From NCBI RefSeq assembly GCF_000381885.1, contig NZ_KB907211.1, positions 124,001-188,000 of the forward strand: a stretch of 64,000 nucleotides of DNA, written 5' to 3'. This DNA comes from Actinomadura atramentaria DSM 43919 (GTDB taxonomy: Bacteria; Actinomycetota; Actinomycetes; Streptosporangiales; Streptosporangiaceae). Shown piece after piece: positions 17,013 to 24,494 of this stretch; the stretch's first letter is position 1, and each line of letters opens with the position of its first letter. Position numbers and translations under genes: made by a program. Below the pieces are notes generated by a model. That model did no database searches. It saw only the letters and a program-made list of their open reading frames with translations, and was not told the origin of the DNA.

Positions 17013-17944
17013 GCGGTATGCGCCTTGACGAGCTCGCGCGCGCGGCCCAGGTCGTCCGGGGTCTTCAGGGCCAGCAGCTCGACGCCCTTCAGCTCCCGCT
17101 TCGCCAGGCCCACCAGGGTGCCCGCCGGGGGCAGCTCGATGATCGCGGTGACGCCCAGCTCGCGCATCGTCGCCATGCACAGATCCCAGCGGACCGGGGC
17201 GCTGACCTGCTCGGCCAGCCGCGTCACGTACTCCCGGCCCGACGCGACCACCGCGCCGTCCCGGTTCGACAGCAGCGCCGCCGACGGGTCCTGGACCGGT
17301 GCGCCCGGCGTCAGCGCGCGCAGCGTCGCCACCGCCGGGGCCATGAACGCGGTGTGGAACGCGCCCGCCACCGACAGCGACCGCAGCCGGGCCTTCTCCG
17401 GCGGGTCCTCCGCGAACGCCTGCAGCCGCGAGACCTCGCCCGCCGCCACCACCTGGCCCGCGCCGTTCACGTTCGCGGGCGTCAGGCCGTGCCTCTCGAT
17501 CGACGCCAGCACCTGCTCGGCGTCGCCGCCCAGCACCGCCGTCATGCCCGTCTCCGTCACCGCCGCCGCCTCGGCCATCGCCCGGCCGCGCTCGCGCACC
17601 AGCACCAGCGCCGCCTCCGGCGACAACACCCCCGCGACCGCCGCCGCCGCCAGCTCGCCCACGCTGTGGCCCGCCACCGCGTCCGGACGGGCCGGGGCCT
17701 CCGCGCCCGGAACCACGTCGAACAACTGCTCGTACGCCAGCAGCGCCGAACTCACCAGCAGCGGCTGCGCCACCGCCGTGTCGCGGATCTCCTCCGCGTC
17801 CGCCTCCGTGCCGTACCGCACCAGGTCCAGGCCCGTCACCGCCGACCACCACGCCAGCCGCTCGGCGACACCGGGCAGATCGAGCCACGGACGGAGGAAA
17901 CCGGGGGACTGAGCGCCCTGACCGGGCGCGGCGAGGAGAATCAC
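17009..17944 (-). CDS. fabD: malonyl-CoA:ACP transacylase
   Basis: 311 residues. Moves malonyl from CoA to ACP. The serine nucleophile is Ser94 in AGHSVGEL; the partner His lies in GAFHTAFM and the oxyanion Gln in PGQGAQ near the N terminus. GTG 17944 (VILLAAPGQG) was chosen from the family N terminus and a GAGGGGCAGG tract just upstream. First gene of the fab operon. The likely regulator, fasR, lies 5.3 kb upstream instead of next door. Confidence 0.93.
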   Translation of the reverse strand: MILLAAPGQGAQSPGFLRPWLDLPGVAERLAWWSAVTGLDLVRYGTEADAEEIRDTAVAQPLLVSSALLAYEQLFDVVPGAEAPARPDAVAGHSVGELAAAAVAGVLSPEAALVLVRERGRAMAEAAAVTETGMTAVLGGDAEQVLASIERHGLTPANVNGAGQVVAAGEVSRLQAFAEDPPEKARLRSLSVAGAFHTAFMAPAVATLRALTPGAPVQDPSAALLSNRDGAVVASGREYVTRLAEQVSAPVRWDLCMATMRELGVTAIIELPPAGTLVGLAKRELKGVELLALKTPDDLGRARELVKAHTA

Positions 17945-18026
17945 AGCGACAAGCCTGCCCCTCGCGGCGCACCCGTGCCGATACCGAACGGCACGAAGTT
18001 TGACGGCGGCCGTTTGTACGACTCCT

Positions 18027-18039
18027 ACAGTTTCACTGT
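18027..18039 (-). promoter_or_regulatory. palindromic site upstream of fabD
   Basis: ACAGTTTCACTGT: perfect 5-3-5 inverted repeat about 85 bases before the fabD start and directly beside the dispersed element. It could bind the FasR-type activator or another regulator. No experimental consensus is known to me that it matches. Confidence 0.35.
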
Positions 18040-18248
18040 GGGGGGCGACCCCCCACGCCCCCCGCGGCGCGAAGCGCCGCATCCTCGCTCCGCTGCGGTG
18101 CGGCGCTTCGCGCTGCGGGCGCCCGGCCGCTCGCCTGGCGGCTCGCGGCCGTGCGCCCGCCGGTGACCCCCTTCGGTTGCTGCTCGTTCGCGGGGGCGCC
18201 CTCGCTCGCTTCGCTTCGCTTTGGGGCTTCCCCGCGACTGGGTTTGGC
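18038..18248 (+). repeat. dispersed GC-rich repeat element, copy A
   Basis: About 211 bases, closely similar to the reverse complement of 36082-36304. It begins with the palindrome GGGGGGCGACCCCCC, then GCGGCGCGAAGC, a central tract with CGCCTGGCGGCTCGCGGCCG and a tail with CGCTTCGCTTCGC. It fills the gap between fabD (5' end) and the NUDIX gene (3' end). It does not encode a plausible protein and contains several inverted repeats, so it may be a structured, mobile or recombination-prone intergenic element. Confidence 0.75.
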
Positions 18249-18250
18249 TT

Positions 18251-18679
18251 CTACGAGGGGTTTTCGTGGGTGCTTGCCTGGGTGGGTGCTTGGTGGAGCA
18301 GGGGCTTGAGGGCGGGTGGCTTGATGTTGAGGGTCTTGATGGTGTCGGGGTGGTGTTGTTCCAGTTCGTACTTGCCTCGGGTCGAGTCGGTGAACTCTGG
18401 GCCGGTGCGGTTGTTGAAGTTCCACGATGTGATCGTGGCCAGGTAGATGTCTTGGATCGTGTCTGCCGTCTGGATCGTGTGTAGGTGTTTGACGATCTTT
18501 GCTTCGCCGCCGATCTCTTCTCGGATCTCGCGGCGTAGGGCGTCCTCGGGGGTTGGGTCATCTGGTTCCACGCCGCCGCCGATGAGGACCCAGTAGGGCG
18601 GGGTGTTGGGGCGGGTTCGTTTCATCAGGAGCAGGTCGCTGCTGGGGGTTAGTAGGACGGCGCGTACCGCGTGCCTCAT
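18251..18679 (-). CDS. NUDIX hydrolase
   Basis: 142 residues. The NUDIX box is visible as GGGVEPDDPTPEDALRREIREEIGG; REIREEIGG carries the metal-binding glutamates, while the usual first Glu slot seems shifted or replaced. NUDIX enzymes hydrolyse nucleoside diphosphates linked to another group; the substrate here cannot be told. Codons end in A or C far more often than in neighbours, and the gene abuts dispersed-element copy A, suggesting separate origin. Confidence 0.82.
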   Translation of the reverse strand: MRHAVRAVLLTPSSDLLLMKRTRPNTPPYWVLIGGGVEPDDPTPEDALRREIREEIGGEAKIVKHLHTIQTADTIQDIYLATITSWNFNNRTGPEFTDSTRGKYELEQHHPDTIKTLNIKPPALKPLLHQAPTQASTHENPS

Positions 18680-18771
18680 TGCTTGTGTCCTTCTGGGTTG
18701 GGCGGGGTTCCCGGTCTTGTCCTCCCCTCCTTGGGACAAGAGCGGGAACCCCGGTTCTTGGTGGCGGGTTT

Positions 18772-19188
18772 CTACATCTCGGCCCAGACGAGGCAGAAGC
18801 GTTCCTGGGCCGAGGCCAGGGAGTAGCCGAGGTCTCGGGCGAGGGTCGCCACCAGGAGGAGGCCGTGGCCGGAGACGGTTTCGCCGGTGGGGTGCCTCGC
18901 GGGGATTCTCGGGGTGGTCTTGGAGTGGCCGTCGTCCACGACGACCAGGCGCATCGTCCGGGTCGTCCCGTCCATCAGGAGGCGGACGTCCACGCCGCCG
19001 TCGCTGTAGCCGCTGGCCGAATGGCGCAGCGCGTTCGTGACCAGCTCGGACACGACCACCGCGAAGTCGTCGGGGTCCACCCAGGGCGCGGAGGCGCGGA
19101 CCCTGGCGACCGCCCACCGCCGGGCGCGGCGGACGAGGCGGGGGTGGGAGAACCGGTTCTCCCCGAACGCCGTCCAGCGCGGACTCAC
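18772..19188 (-). CDS. AbaA-OrfA/RsbW-type ATP-binding regulator
   Basis: 138 residues, a lone GHKL ATPase domain: N-box VVVSELVTNALRHSA, G1 box LVVVDDG and G2 box GHGLLLVATL. Such proteins resemble anti-sigma kinases and, in Streptomyces, the AbaA OrfA/WhiJ-associated ATPases of development and antibiotic control. The GTG overlaps the preceding gene (GTGA). It belongs with the two small genes upstream, the DUF397 genes and the WhiJ-type regulator as one functional group. Confidence 0.8.
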   Translation of the reverse strand: MSPRWTAFGENRFSHPRLVRRARRWAVARVRASAPWVDPDDFAVVVSELVTNALRHSASGYSDGGVDVRLLMDGTTRTMRLVVVDDGHSKTTPRIPARHPTGETVSGHGLLLVATLARDLGYSLASAQERFCLVWAEM

Positions 19189-19613
19189 CGCGCCCCCAGC
19201 AGTTCGCGCGCGGCCAGGCCGGGCTGCTCGACGGGGACTCGGCCGCCGCACCACAGATAGCGGTAGGCCCCGGACTCGTAGGCGACGAGGACGACGGGCC
19301 GGTCCGCCGGGCGCAGTCCCGGGCGCAGGACGGTCAGCGTGACGGACTCCGTGCCGCCCGCCGTCGTCAGGCGGCCGCCCACGCCGAGCAGCCACAGCTC
19401 GCGCTGGAGGTGGACCAGTGCCACGAGCCGCCGCGTGAGCAGGTCGCCCGCGCCGGCCGACGCGGGTTTCGCGGCGGGCGCGGGGGCGGGACCGCGCGTC
19501 GGGGCCGGGCGGCCCGCAGCGGTGCCCGCGATCGGGGCCGGTCCGCCCGGGGCGGTATCCGTGATCGGGGTCGGTTTGCCCGGGGCGGCGCCCGTGATCG
19601 GGGTCGGTCGCAT
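19185..19613 (-). CDS. hypothetical protein with N-terminal PTPI repeats
   Basis: 142 residues, not recognised. Residues 2-45 are four tandem copies of a ten-residue unit of the type PTPITGAAPG; the rest is a folded-looking alpha/beta region (LLTRRLVALVHLQRELWLLG, VVLVAYESGAYRYLWCGG). No signal peptide or membrane segment. It is translationally coupled to the ATP-binding regulator, so the two probably act together. Confidence 0.62.
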   Translation of the reverse strand: MRPTPITGAAPGKPTPITDTAPGGPAPIAGTAAGRPAPTRGPAPAPAAKPASAGAGDLLTRRLVALVHLQRELWLLGVGGRLTTAGGTESVTLTVLRPGLRPADRPVVLVAYESGAYRYLWCGGRVPVEQPGLAARELLGAR

Positions 19614-19727
19614 CGTTCGTCTCCTTGCACGGGGGTCGCTCGGGGCCTGGACGCTCGGGACGTGCCGTTCGGGGCCGGTGGTTCGGGGGCCGGTGGTTCG
19701 AGGGCTGGTCGTTCGGGTGCCGCCGCG

Positions 19728-20096
19728 TCACATCCGGACGCGCAGGACGCGGCCGATCGCGCGCGCGGCCTCGCGGACGTCGCCCCGGCCCGCGACGTCC
19801 TCGTCCCAGCTCCAGACGAAGACGACGGTCCCGTCCGCGTCGGTCCGGCACCGGATGTTCTCGGTCAGGTTGCCGACGGACGGCGCGCCGACACCCGTGA
19901 CGCACAGGAACGGGCCGTGCGCGTCGTCGGACCGCAGGAGCCGCGTCTTGAACCCCGGCCGCTCGTCCAGCGCGGCGCGGAGGGCGGTCAACGCGGCGGT
20001 GCGGGCGTCCGCGCGGGCGTCGGGACGGGTGCCGGGACGCGCGGCGAACCGGGCGGCGGGGCGGTCGGTCGGTTCGGGCGCGGGAGCGGTGGTCAT
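19728..20096 (-). CDS. hypothetical protein of the AbaA-like cluster
   Basis: 122 residues, not recognised. Ala/Arg/Pro-rich N terminus, then a small alpha/beta domain (TALRAALDERPGFKTRLL, then FLCVTGVG, VVFVWSWDEDVAG and AARAIGRVLRVRM). ATG 20096 starts the natural reading; the open frame extends to 20201 through the operator-like site. Small proteins of this look accompany ATP-binding regulators in many actinomycetes. Confidence 0.55.
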   Translation of the reverse strand: MTTAPAPEPTDRPAARFAARPGTRPDARADARTAALTALRAALDERPGFKTRLLRSDDAHGPFLCVTGVGAPSVGNLTENIRCRTDADGTVVFVWSWDEDVAGRGDVREAARAIGRVLRVRM

Positions 20097-20154
20097 GGCG
20101 GGTTCCCCTGGGGTTGCGGGTGCGACGCGGCGGGGGAGCGACTGGATTCGGTGC

Positions 20155-20167
20155 ATTGTCGGACAAT
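20155..20167 (-). promoter_or_regulatory. operator-like palindrome upstream of the AbaA-like genes
   Basis: ATTGTCGGACAAT: perfect 6-1-6 inverted repeat 59 bases before the ATG at 20096. The half-site GACAAT recurs at 20197-20202 and, before the WhiJ-type regulator gene, at 21930-21935 and 21947-21952. This makes it a candidate binding site for that XRE regulator. Confidence 0.5.
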
Positions 20168-20280
20168 CTCCCCATGATGATGATCCGCGTTGCTCGGACA
20201 ATCCTCAGTATGGAAACGATCGCATGAGTCGACAACGACTTTGGGCAAGGACAGCCCGGTCGGGCGGATTTTCGGGCATG

Positions 20281-20313
20281 CAAAAAGGGTCACAGCATGG
20301 TGCTGTGACCCTT
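20281..20313 (-). terminator. rho-independent terminator of the DUF397/regulator transcript
   Basis: 13-bp perfect stem (AAGGGTCACAGCA and complement) with a three-base loop, followed on the minus strand by a run of five T. It lies 19 bases past the last DUF397 stop. T-runs are rare in this genome, so this is the clearest intrinsic terminator in the window. Confidence 0.82.
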
Positions 20314-20331
20314 CGGGGCGGTCAGTTCGTC

Positions 20332-20541
20332 CTAGTTCAGATCATGTTGTCCGTGCTTGGCCTCGCTCAGAAACTCGCTCCAGGCTGCGTGGCCGAAAAC
20401 GAGGATCGGGCCGACGCCCTGCTGCTTGGTGTCACCGATGCCGATGCTGTCGGGGGCGTGGCCGACTTCGACGCAGTCGTGGTTGTTCCCGCTGCGAGAC
20501 GACTTGCGCCAGTCGCGGAACTGGTCGCGGATGTTGATCAT
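20332..20541 (-). CDS. DUF397 protein, copy 1 of a tandem trio
   Basis: 69 residues of the DUF397 family (BldB-like small proteins): DWRKSSRSGNNHDCVEVGHAP, then TKQQGVGPILVFGHAAWSEFL. Such proteins partner XRE regulators of the WhiJ type. About three quarters identical by hand count to the two copies upstream. Confidence 0.88.
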   Translation of the reverse strand: MINIRDQFRDWRKSSRSGNNHDCVEVGHAPDSIGIGDTKQQGVGPILVFGHAAWSEFLSEAKHGQHDLN

Positions 20542-20570
20542 CGTCTGGCTCTCCTTTCGGGCGCCCGGTC

Positions 20571-20780
20571 TTAGCGCAGGTCGTAATGCCCTTGCTTGGC
20601 GTGGCTCAGGAACTCGCTCCAGGCTGTGTGGCCGAGGACGAGGATTGGGCCGATGCCCTGCTGCTTGGTGTCGCCGACGCCGATGCGGCCGGGGGCGTGG
20701 CCGACTTCTACGCAGTCGAGCTTGTTGCCGCTGCGCGATGACTTGCGCCAGTCGTGGAACTCGTCGCGCGTGTAGATCAC
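20571..20780 (-). CDS. DUF397 protein, copy 2 of a tandem trio
   Basis: 69 residues, same family signatures as its neighbours (KSSRSGNKLDCVEVGHAP, GHTAWSEFL). Spaced 29 bases from copy 1 and 30 from copy 3, so the array has a 239-240-base period and arose by tandem duplication. Differences cluster in the SGNxxD loop and the last ten residues. Confidence 0.88.
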   Translation of the reverse strand: MIYTRDEFHDWRKSSRSGNKLDCVEVGHAPGRIGVGDTKQQGIGPILVLGHTAWSEFLSHAKQGHYDLR

Positions 20781-20810
20781 CGTCTAATTCTCCTTCTTCG
20801 ACTTGCGGCC

Positions 20811-21020
20811 TTAGTGCAGGTCATAGCCCCCTTGCTTGGTCTGGCTCAGGAAGACGCTCCAGGCTGCGTGGCCGAAAACGAGGATCGGGCCGACGCCCTG
20901 CTGCTTGGTGTCGCTGACGCCGATGCTGTCGGGGGCGTGGCCGACCTCGACGCAGTCCTTGTCGTGGCCGCTGCGCGATGACTTGCGCCAACCGTGGAAC
21001 TGGTCGCGGGTGTAGATCAT
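20811..21020 (-). CDS. DUF397 protein, copy 3 of a tandem trio
   Basis: 69 residues (KSSRSGHDKDCVEVGHAP, GHAAWSVFL). It directly follows the WhiJ-type regulator gene with a 13-base gap, so it is probably the original partner and the others its duplicates. Co-transcribed with the regulator. Confidence 0.88.
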   Translation of the reverse strand: MIYTRDQFHGWRKSSRSGHDKDCVEVGHAPDSIGVSDTKQQGVGPILVFGHAAWSVFLSQTKQGGYDLH

Positions 21021-21033
21021 TGCTTTCTCCTAC

Positions 21034-21900
21034 TCAGGCTCGCAGCCGTTCGGCCGCCTTGATGAGGTAAGCGTGGCTGTCTTCGACGGACAGCGACGCT
21101 GCGCGCAGGCCGTCGAAGATGGTGTTGTAAGCGGAGGTCTCCGAGTCATCGACAAGCACGACGTCGGTCGTCGCCGCCTCGATCGCGACGACGGTCGGGT
21201 CTCCGTTGACGTAGGTGAAGATCGTGAACGGGCAGATCGGGATGGCGAAGTTCGCGATCTGCGCGTCCACCGGCAGTACGCGCACCTTGATCCTGTCGTC
21301 CGCTTCCGCTGACTCGGCGATGTGCAGGAGCTGGTTGCGGAGAACGTCCGGCGGGACGGCCAGCCGCCGGATGGCGATCTCGTCGATGATGCCTTCGTAG
21401 TGGGCGCCGCCTCCAGGCCGCCGGAGAAGGCGCTGCCGGTTGCTGCGGCCGCGAAGGATGCCGTCGAGCGTCACGCCCGGGGCCATCGGGCGTTCGTCGC
21501 TGACCTCGACCCGCGCGCGGGTGTACTCGGGCGTCTGGAGCAGGCCCGGAATGAGGGCCTGCGGGTAGTCGCGGATGGTCTCGGCGCCCGCCTCCAGGTT
21601 GGCGATGAGCGCCTGCCGTTCGCCGATCTGCTTGGAGATCCCCTCCCACCAGCCGCGCGACGCCGCCTCGTTGGCGATCTGGATGACCTCGGTCCAGCGC
21701 AGGCCGGCCACGCCGAGGGCGTCGAGCAGCGACAGGACGTCGTCCTGGTCCGGGGAGATGTGCCCGTTCTCCAGCTTGGAGATCGTCTGCCGGTTGACGC
21801 CGGACCGGCGCGACAGCTCCTGGTGGGTGACCTTGTTCGACTGCCGCAGCTCGCGAAGCTCTTTGGCGAGCCGTAGCCGCCGGACATACGGGCTAATCAC
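21034..21900 (-). CDS. XRE-family regulator with DUF5753 (WhiJ-type)
   Basis: 288 residues. Residues 5-65 are an XRE helix-turn-helix (LRELRQSNKVTHQELSRRSGVNRQTISKLENG); the rest is a DUF5753 ligand-binding-like domain (YPQALIPGLLQTPEYTRA, then the IFTYVNGDPTVV and DSETSAYNTIFDGL motifs). In Streptomyces such WhiJ-type proteins work with DUF397 partners and AbaA-type ATPases; all three occur here. GTG 21900 (VISPYVRRL) with AGGGGG upstream is the likely start. GACAAT half-sites before it suggest autoregulation. Confidence 0.85.
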   Translation of the reverse strand: MISPYVRRLRLAKELRELRQSNKVTHQELSRRSGVNRQTISKLENGHISPDQDDVLSLLDALGVAGLRWTEVIQIANEAASRGWWEGISKQIGERQALIANLEAGAETIRDYPQALIPGLLQTPEYTRARVEVSDERPMAPGVTLDGILRGRSNRQRLLRRPGGGAHYEGIIDEIAIRRLAVPPDVLRNQLLHIAESAEADDRIKVRVLPVDAQIANFAIPICPFTIFTYVNGDPTVVAIEAATTDVVLVDDSETSAYNTIFDGLRAASLSVEDSHAYLIKAAERLRA

Positions 21901-22199
21901 GACGAACCCCCTGTCATCCCGTGATACAGGACAATCGCGAACTATTGACAATCAGCGTATCGGAGCGCGGCGCTACGGAACGTCGAAATCCTGTAACCCA
22001 AACAGGGGACAAAGCGGCCGGGTCGTGTCGGGTGGTGTCGCGTATGGCGTCGATGTCCATCTTCGTGGGTCGCGCCCGACCGGTCGAGCCCCCGGCCGTC
22101 CTGGCACGCGCCAAAACCGGGACGAAGCGGGAATGCGGACGCGATGGGCGTAGTTGATCAGCGCTGATCGGCTGTTCGCTCCCCGGAGGAAGGCGTCCC

Positions 22200-23189
22200 G
22201 TGAAGACGATGCGTGCTGTTCGGCTGTCCGAGCCTGGGCCTGTGGAGAACCTGCGGGTGGTGTCGTTGCCGGTTCCGGGGGAGCGGGACGGGTGGGTGCG
22301 CATCCGGGTCGAGGCGTTCGGGGTCAACCGGTCGGAGTTGAAGCTTCGGCTCGGGATGAGCGAGGGGGTCAGTTTTCCTCGGGTGCCGGGGATCGAGGCG
22401 GCCGGGGTCGTTGACGCCGCGCCGGAGGGGAGCGGGCTCGTCGTCGGGGAGAAGGTCGTCGCGATGATGGGGGACATGGGGCGTACCTACGACGGCGGGT
22501 ACGCCGAGTACACGTCGGTGCCGTTGTCGCAGGTCATTCCTGTGGAGACCGATCTGCCCTGGGAAGTGCTCGGTGCTCTGCCGGAGATGGTGCAGACCGC
22601 CTACGGGTCGTTGACCGTCGGGCTTGATCTCCAGCCCGGGCAGACGTTGTTGATTCGGGGTGGGACTTCTTCGGTGGGGCTCGCCGCTGCCGCGTTGGCT
22701 CGGTGGCGGGGGGCGACGGTGCTCGCCACTACGCGGCGAAAGGATCGGTTGGCCGCGCTCGCGGAACACGGCGTCGATCATCCGGTGCTGGACGACGGTG
22801 ATGTCGCGCGTGCCGTGCGGGAGCTGTACCCGGACGGCGTGGACGCCGCGCTTGATCTCGTCGGCACGCCGACGCTGCCCGACACCTTGCGCGCGGTGCG
22901 CGTCCACGGGACGGCCTGCTTCGGCGGCAGCCTCTCCAACCAGTGGACGGTGCGCGACTTCTCCCCGAACGAGTACCTGCCGCGCGGCGTCCGCCTGGCG
23001 GGCTACTTCGGCGACGCCGCCGACCTGCCGCGCGCGGCCTTCCAGGAGATCCTCGACGCGGTCGCGGCGGGCGACCTCGCCTTCCCCGTCGACCGCGTCT
23101 ACCACGGGCTCGACCAGGTGCGGCAGGCCCACGACGACATGGAGCGGAACCGGGCCACCGGCAAACTCGTCGTCCGCCTGGACGCCTAG
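22200..23189 (+). CDS. zinc-independent NADPH:quinone reductase-like alcohol dehydrogenase
   Basis: 329-residue medium-chain dehydrogenase/reductase. GroES-like start (MRAVRLSEPGPVENLRVV), FGVNRSELKLR, and the Rossmann motif GGTSSVGLAAAALAR. The zinc-binding Cys/His set is missing, which places it with quinone oxidoreductases/enoyl reductases. NADPH use is inferred. GGAGGAAGG precedes the GTG. The first 600 bases use many G/T-ending codons, whereas the last 400 have the normal GC-ending codons of this genome. Confidence 0.8.
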   Translation: MKTMRAVRLSEPGPVENLRVVSLPVPGERDGWVRIRVEAFGVNRSELKLRLGMSEGVSFPRVPGIEAAGVVDAAPEGSGLVVGEKVVAMMGDMGRTYDGGYAEYTSVPLSQVIPVETDLPWEVLGALPEMVQTAYGSLTVGLDLQPGQTLLIRGGTSSVGLAAAALARWRGATVLATTRRKDRLAALAEHGVDHPVLDDGDVARAVRELYPDGVDAALDLVGTPTLPDTLRAVRVHGTACFGGSLSNQWTVRDFSPNEYLPRGVRLAGYFGDAADLPRAAFQEILDAVAAGDLAFPVDRVYHGLDQVRQAHDDMERNRATGKLVVRLDA

Positions 23190-23194
23190 CCCGG

Positions 23195-24364
23195 CTACCG
23201 CTCCGCGAACCGCCCCAGCACCAGCGCCATCCGCAGCGTGAACGCGTTGCGGCCGTCCGCCGGGGCCAGCCCCGTCAGCTCCGCGACGCGCCGCAGCCGG
23301 TACCGGACGGTGTTCGGGTGGACGAACAGCAGCCGCGCCGTCGCCTCCAGCGACGAGCCCTGCTCCAGATACGTCGTGAGGGTGTCCAGCAGCGGCGCGC
23401 CCGCCGCGAGCATCGGCCGGTACACCGCCTCGACCAGGTACTCGCGGGCCGCGTCGTCCCCGTCCAGGGCGCGCTCGGGCAGCAGGTCGTGCGCGTGGAC
23501 GGGCCGGGGCGCGTCCGGCCAGCCCGCCGCCGCGCGCAGCCCCGCCATCGCCGCGCGTGCCGACACCGTGGACTCGTACAGGTCCGCGACGGACGGCCCG
23601 ACGACGACCGGCCCGGGGCCGCACTTGGCGGCGATGACGCGGGCCGCGCTCATCGCGTCCTCCGCGCCGCCGACGATCACCACGACGCGGCGGCCCTGCA
23701 CGCCCGCCAGCACGTCCACGCGGGCGCGGCGCGCGGCGAGCTGCATCTGGTCGATGGTGACCTCGGGCTCCTCGTCCTCGGGGGTCTGCCCCGCGACGAC
23801 CGTCACCGGCTTGGACGTCCAGCCGAGCGCCGCCGCCCACGAGTGCATCCCGTGGTCGACCTCGCCGCGCAGGACGGCGTTCACCACCAGCGCCTCCAGC
23901 CGGGCGTCCCACGCGGCGCGCGTCTCGGCGGCCTGCGCGTACACCTGCGCCGCGCCGAACGCGACGTCCCGCGTGTACCGCAGGATCGCCTCGCGGAGCT
24001 GCGCCGTGCCGCCGGGCGCGGCGAGGTCGTCCAGCCGTGTCTCGACCACGTCGATGATCACGCGGACCATGTCGACGGTGTGCCGCAGCTTGATCGACCG
24101 CATCAGCTCGCGCGGCGCGGTGCCGAACACCTCGCCCGCGATGGCGGGCCGGGACTGCTCGCCGTTCTTGAAGTACTCCACGAACGCCGCGATCCCGGCC
24201 TGCGCGACGAGCCCGATCCAGGACCGCTGGTCGGCGGGCATGCGCCGGAACCAGGGAAGCTGCTCCTCCATCGAGGCGAGGGCGGCGGTGCCGAACGTGC
24301 CCATCGCCTTCTCCAGGCGTTCGGTCGTCCGCGCGCGGATCAGGTCTTCGCTGGCGTTGTCCAC
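23195..24364 (-). CDS. fasR: PucR-type regulator of fatty-acid synthesis (FasR-like)
   Basis: 389 residues. The C terminus has the PucR helix-turn-helix LEATARLLFVHPNTVRYRLRRVAELTG; the middle is a GGDEF-like/sensory region. In Streptomyces, FasR activates the fabD operon and its gene lies directly upstream; the strong resemblance and the shared orientation support the same role. Here fabD is 5.3 kb away. The start GTG 24364 has a CACTCT box six bases upstream. Symbol by analogy. Confidence 0.8.
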   Translation of the reverse strand: MDNASEDLIRARTTERLEKAMGTFGTAALASMEEQLPWFRRMPADQRSWIGLVAQAGIAAFVEYFKNGEQSRPAIAGEVFGTAPRELMRSIKLRHTVDMVRVIIDVVETRLDDLAAPGGTAQLREAILRYTRDVAFGAAQVYAQAAETRAAWDARLEALVVNAVLRGEVDHGMHSWAAALGWTSKPVTVVAGQTPEDEEPEVTIDQMQLAARRARVDVLAGVQGRRVVVIVGGAEDAMSAARVIAAKCGPGPVVVGPSVADLYESTVSARAAMAGLRAAAGWPDAPRPVHAHDLLPERALDGDDAAREYLVEAVYRPMLAAGAPLLDTLTTYLEQGSSLEATARLLFVHPNTVRYRLRRVAELTGLAPADGRNAFTLRMALVLGRFAER

Positions 24365-24494
24365 CCGTCCAGAGTGCCACCGATCCGGTGGTGCGGGGAC
24401 CTGAAGGTCCTGGTCGCGGCCGGTCGGCCGCGTGCGGCGCGGCGTTCCCAGCGCCGCCGCCAGAGCCGCCGCAGCAGGCGCAGGACGCGCGACC

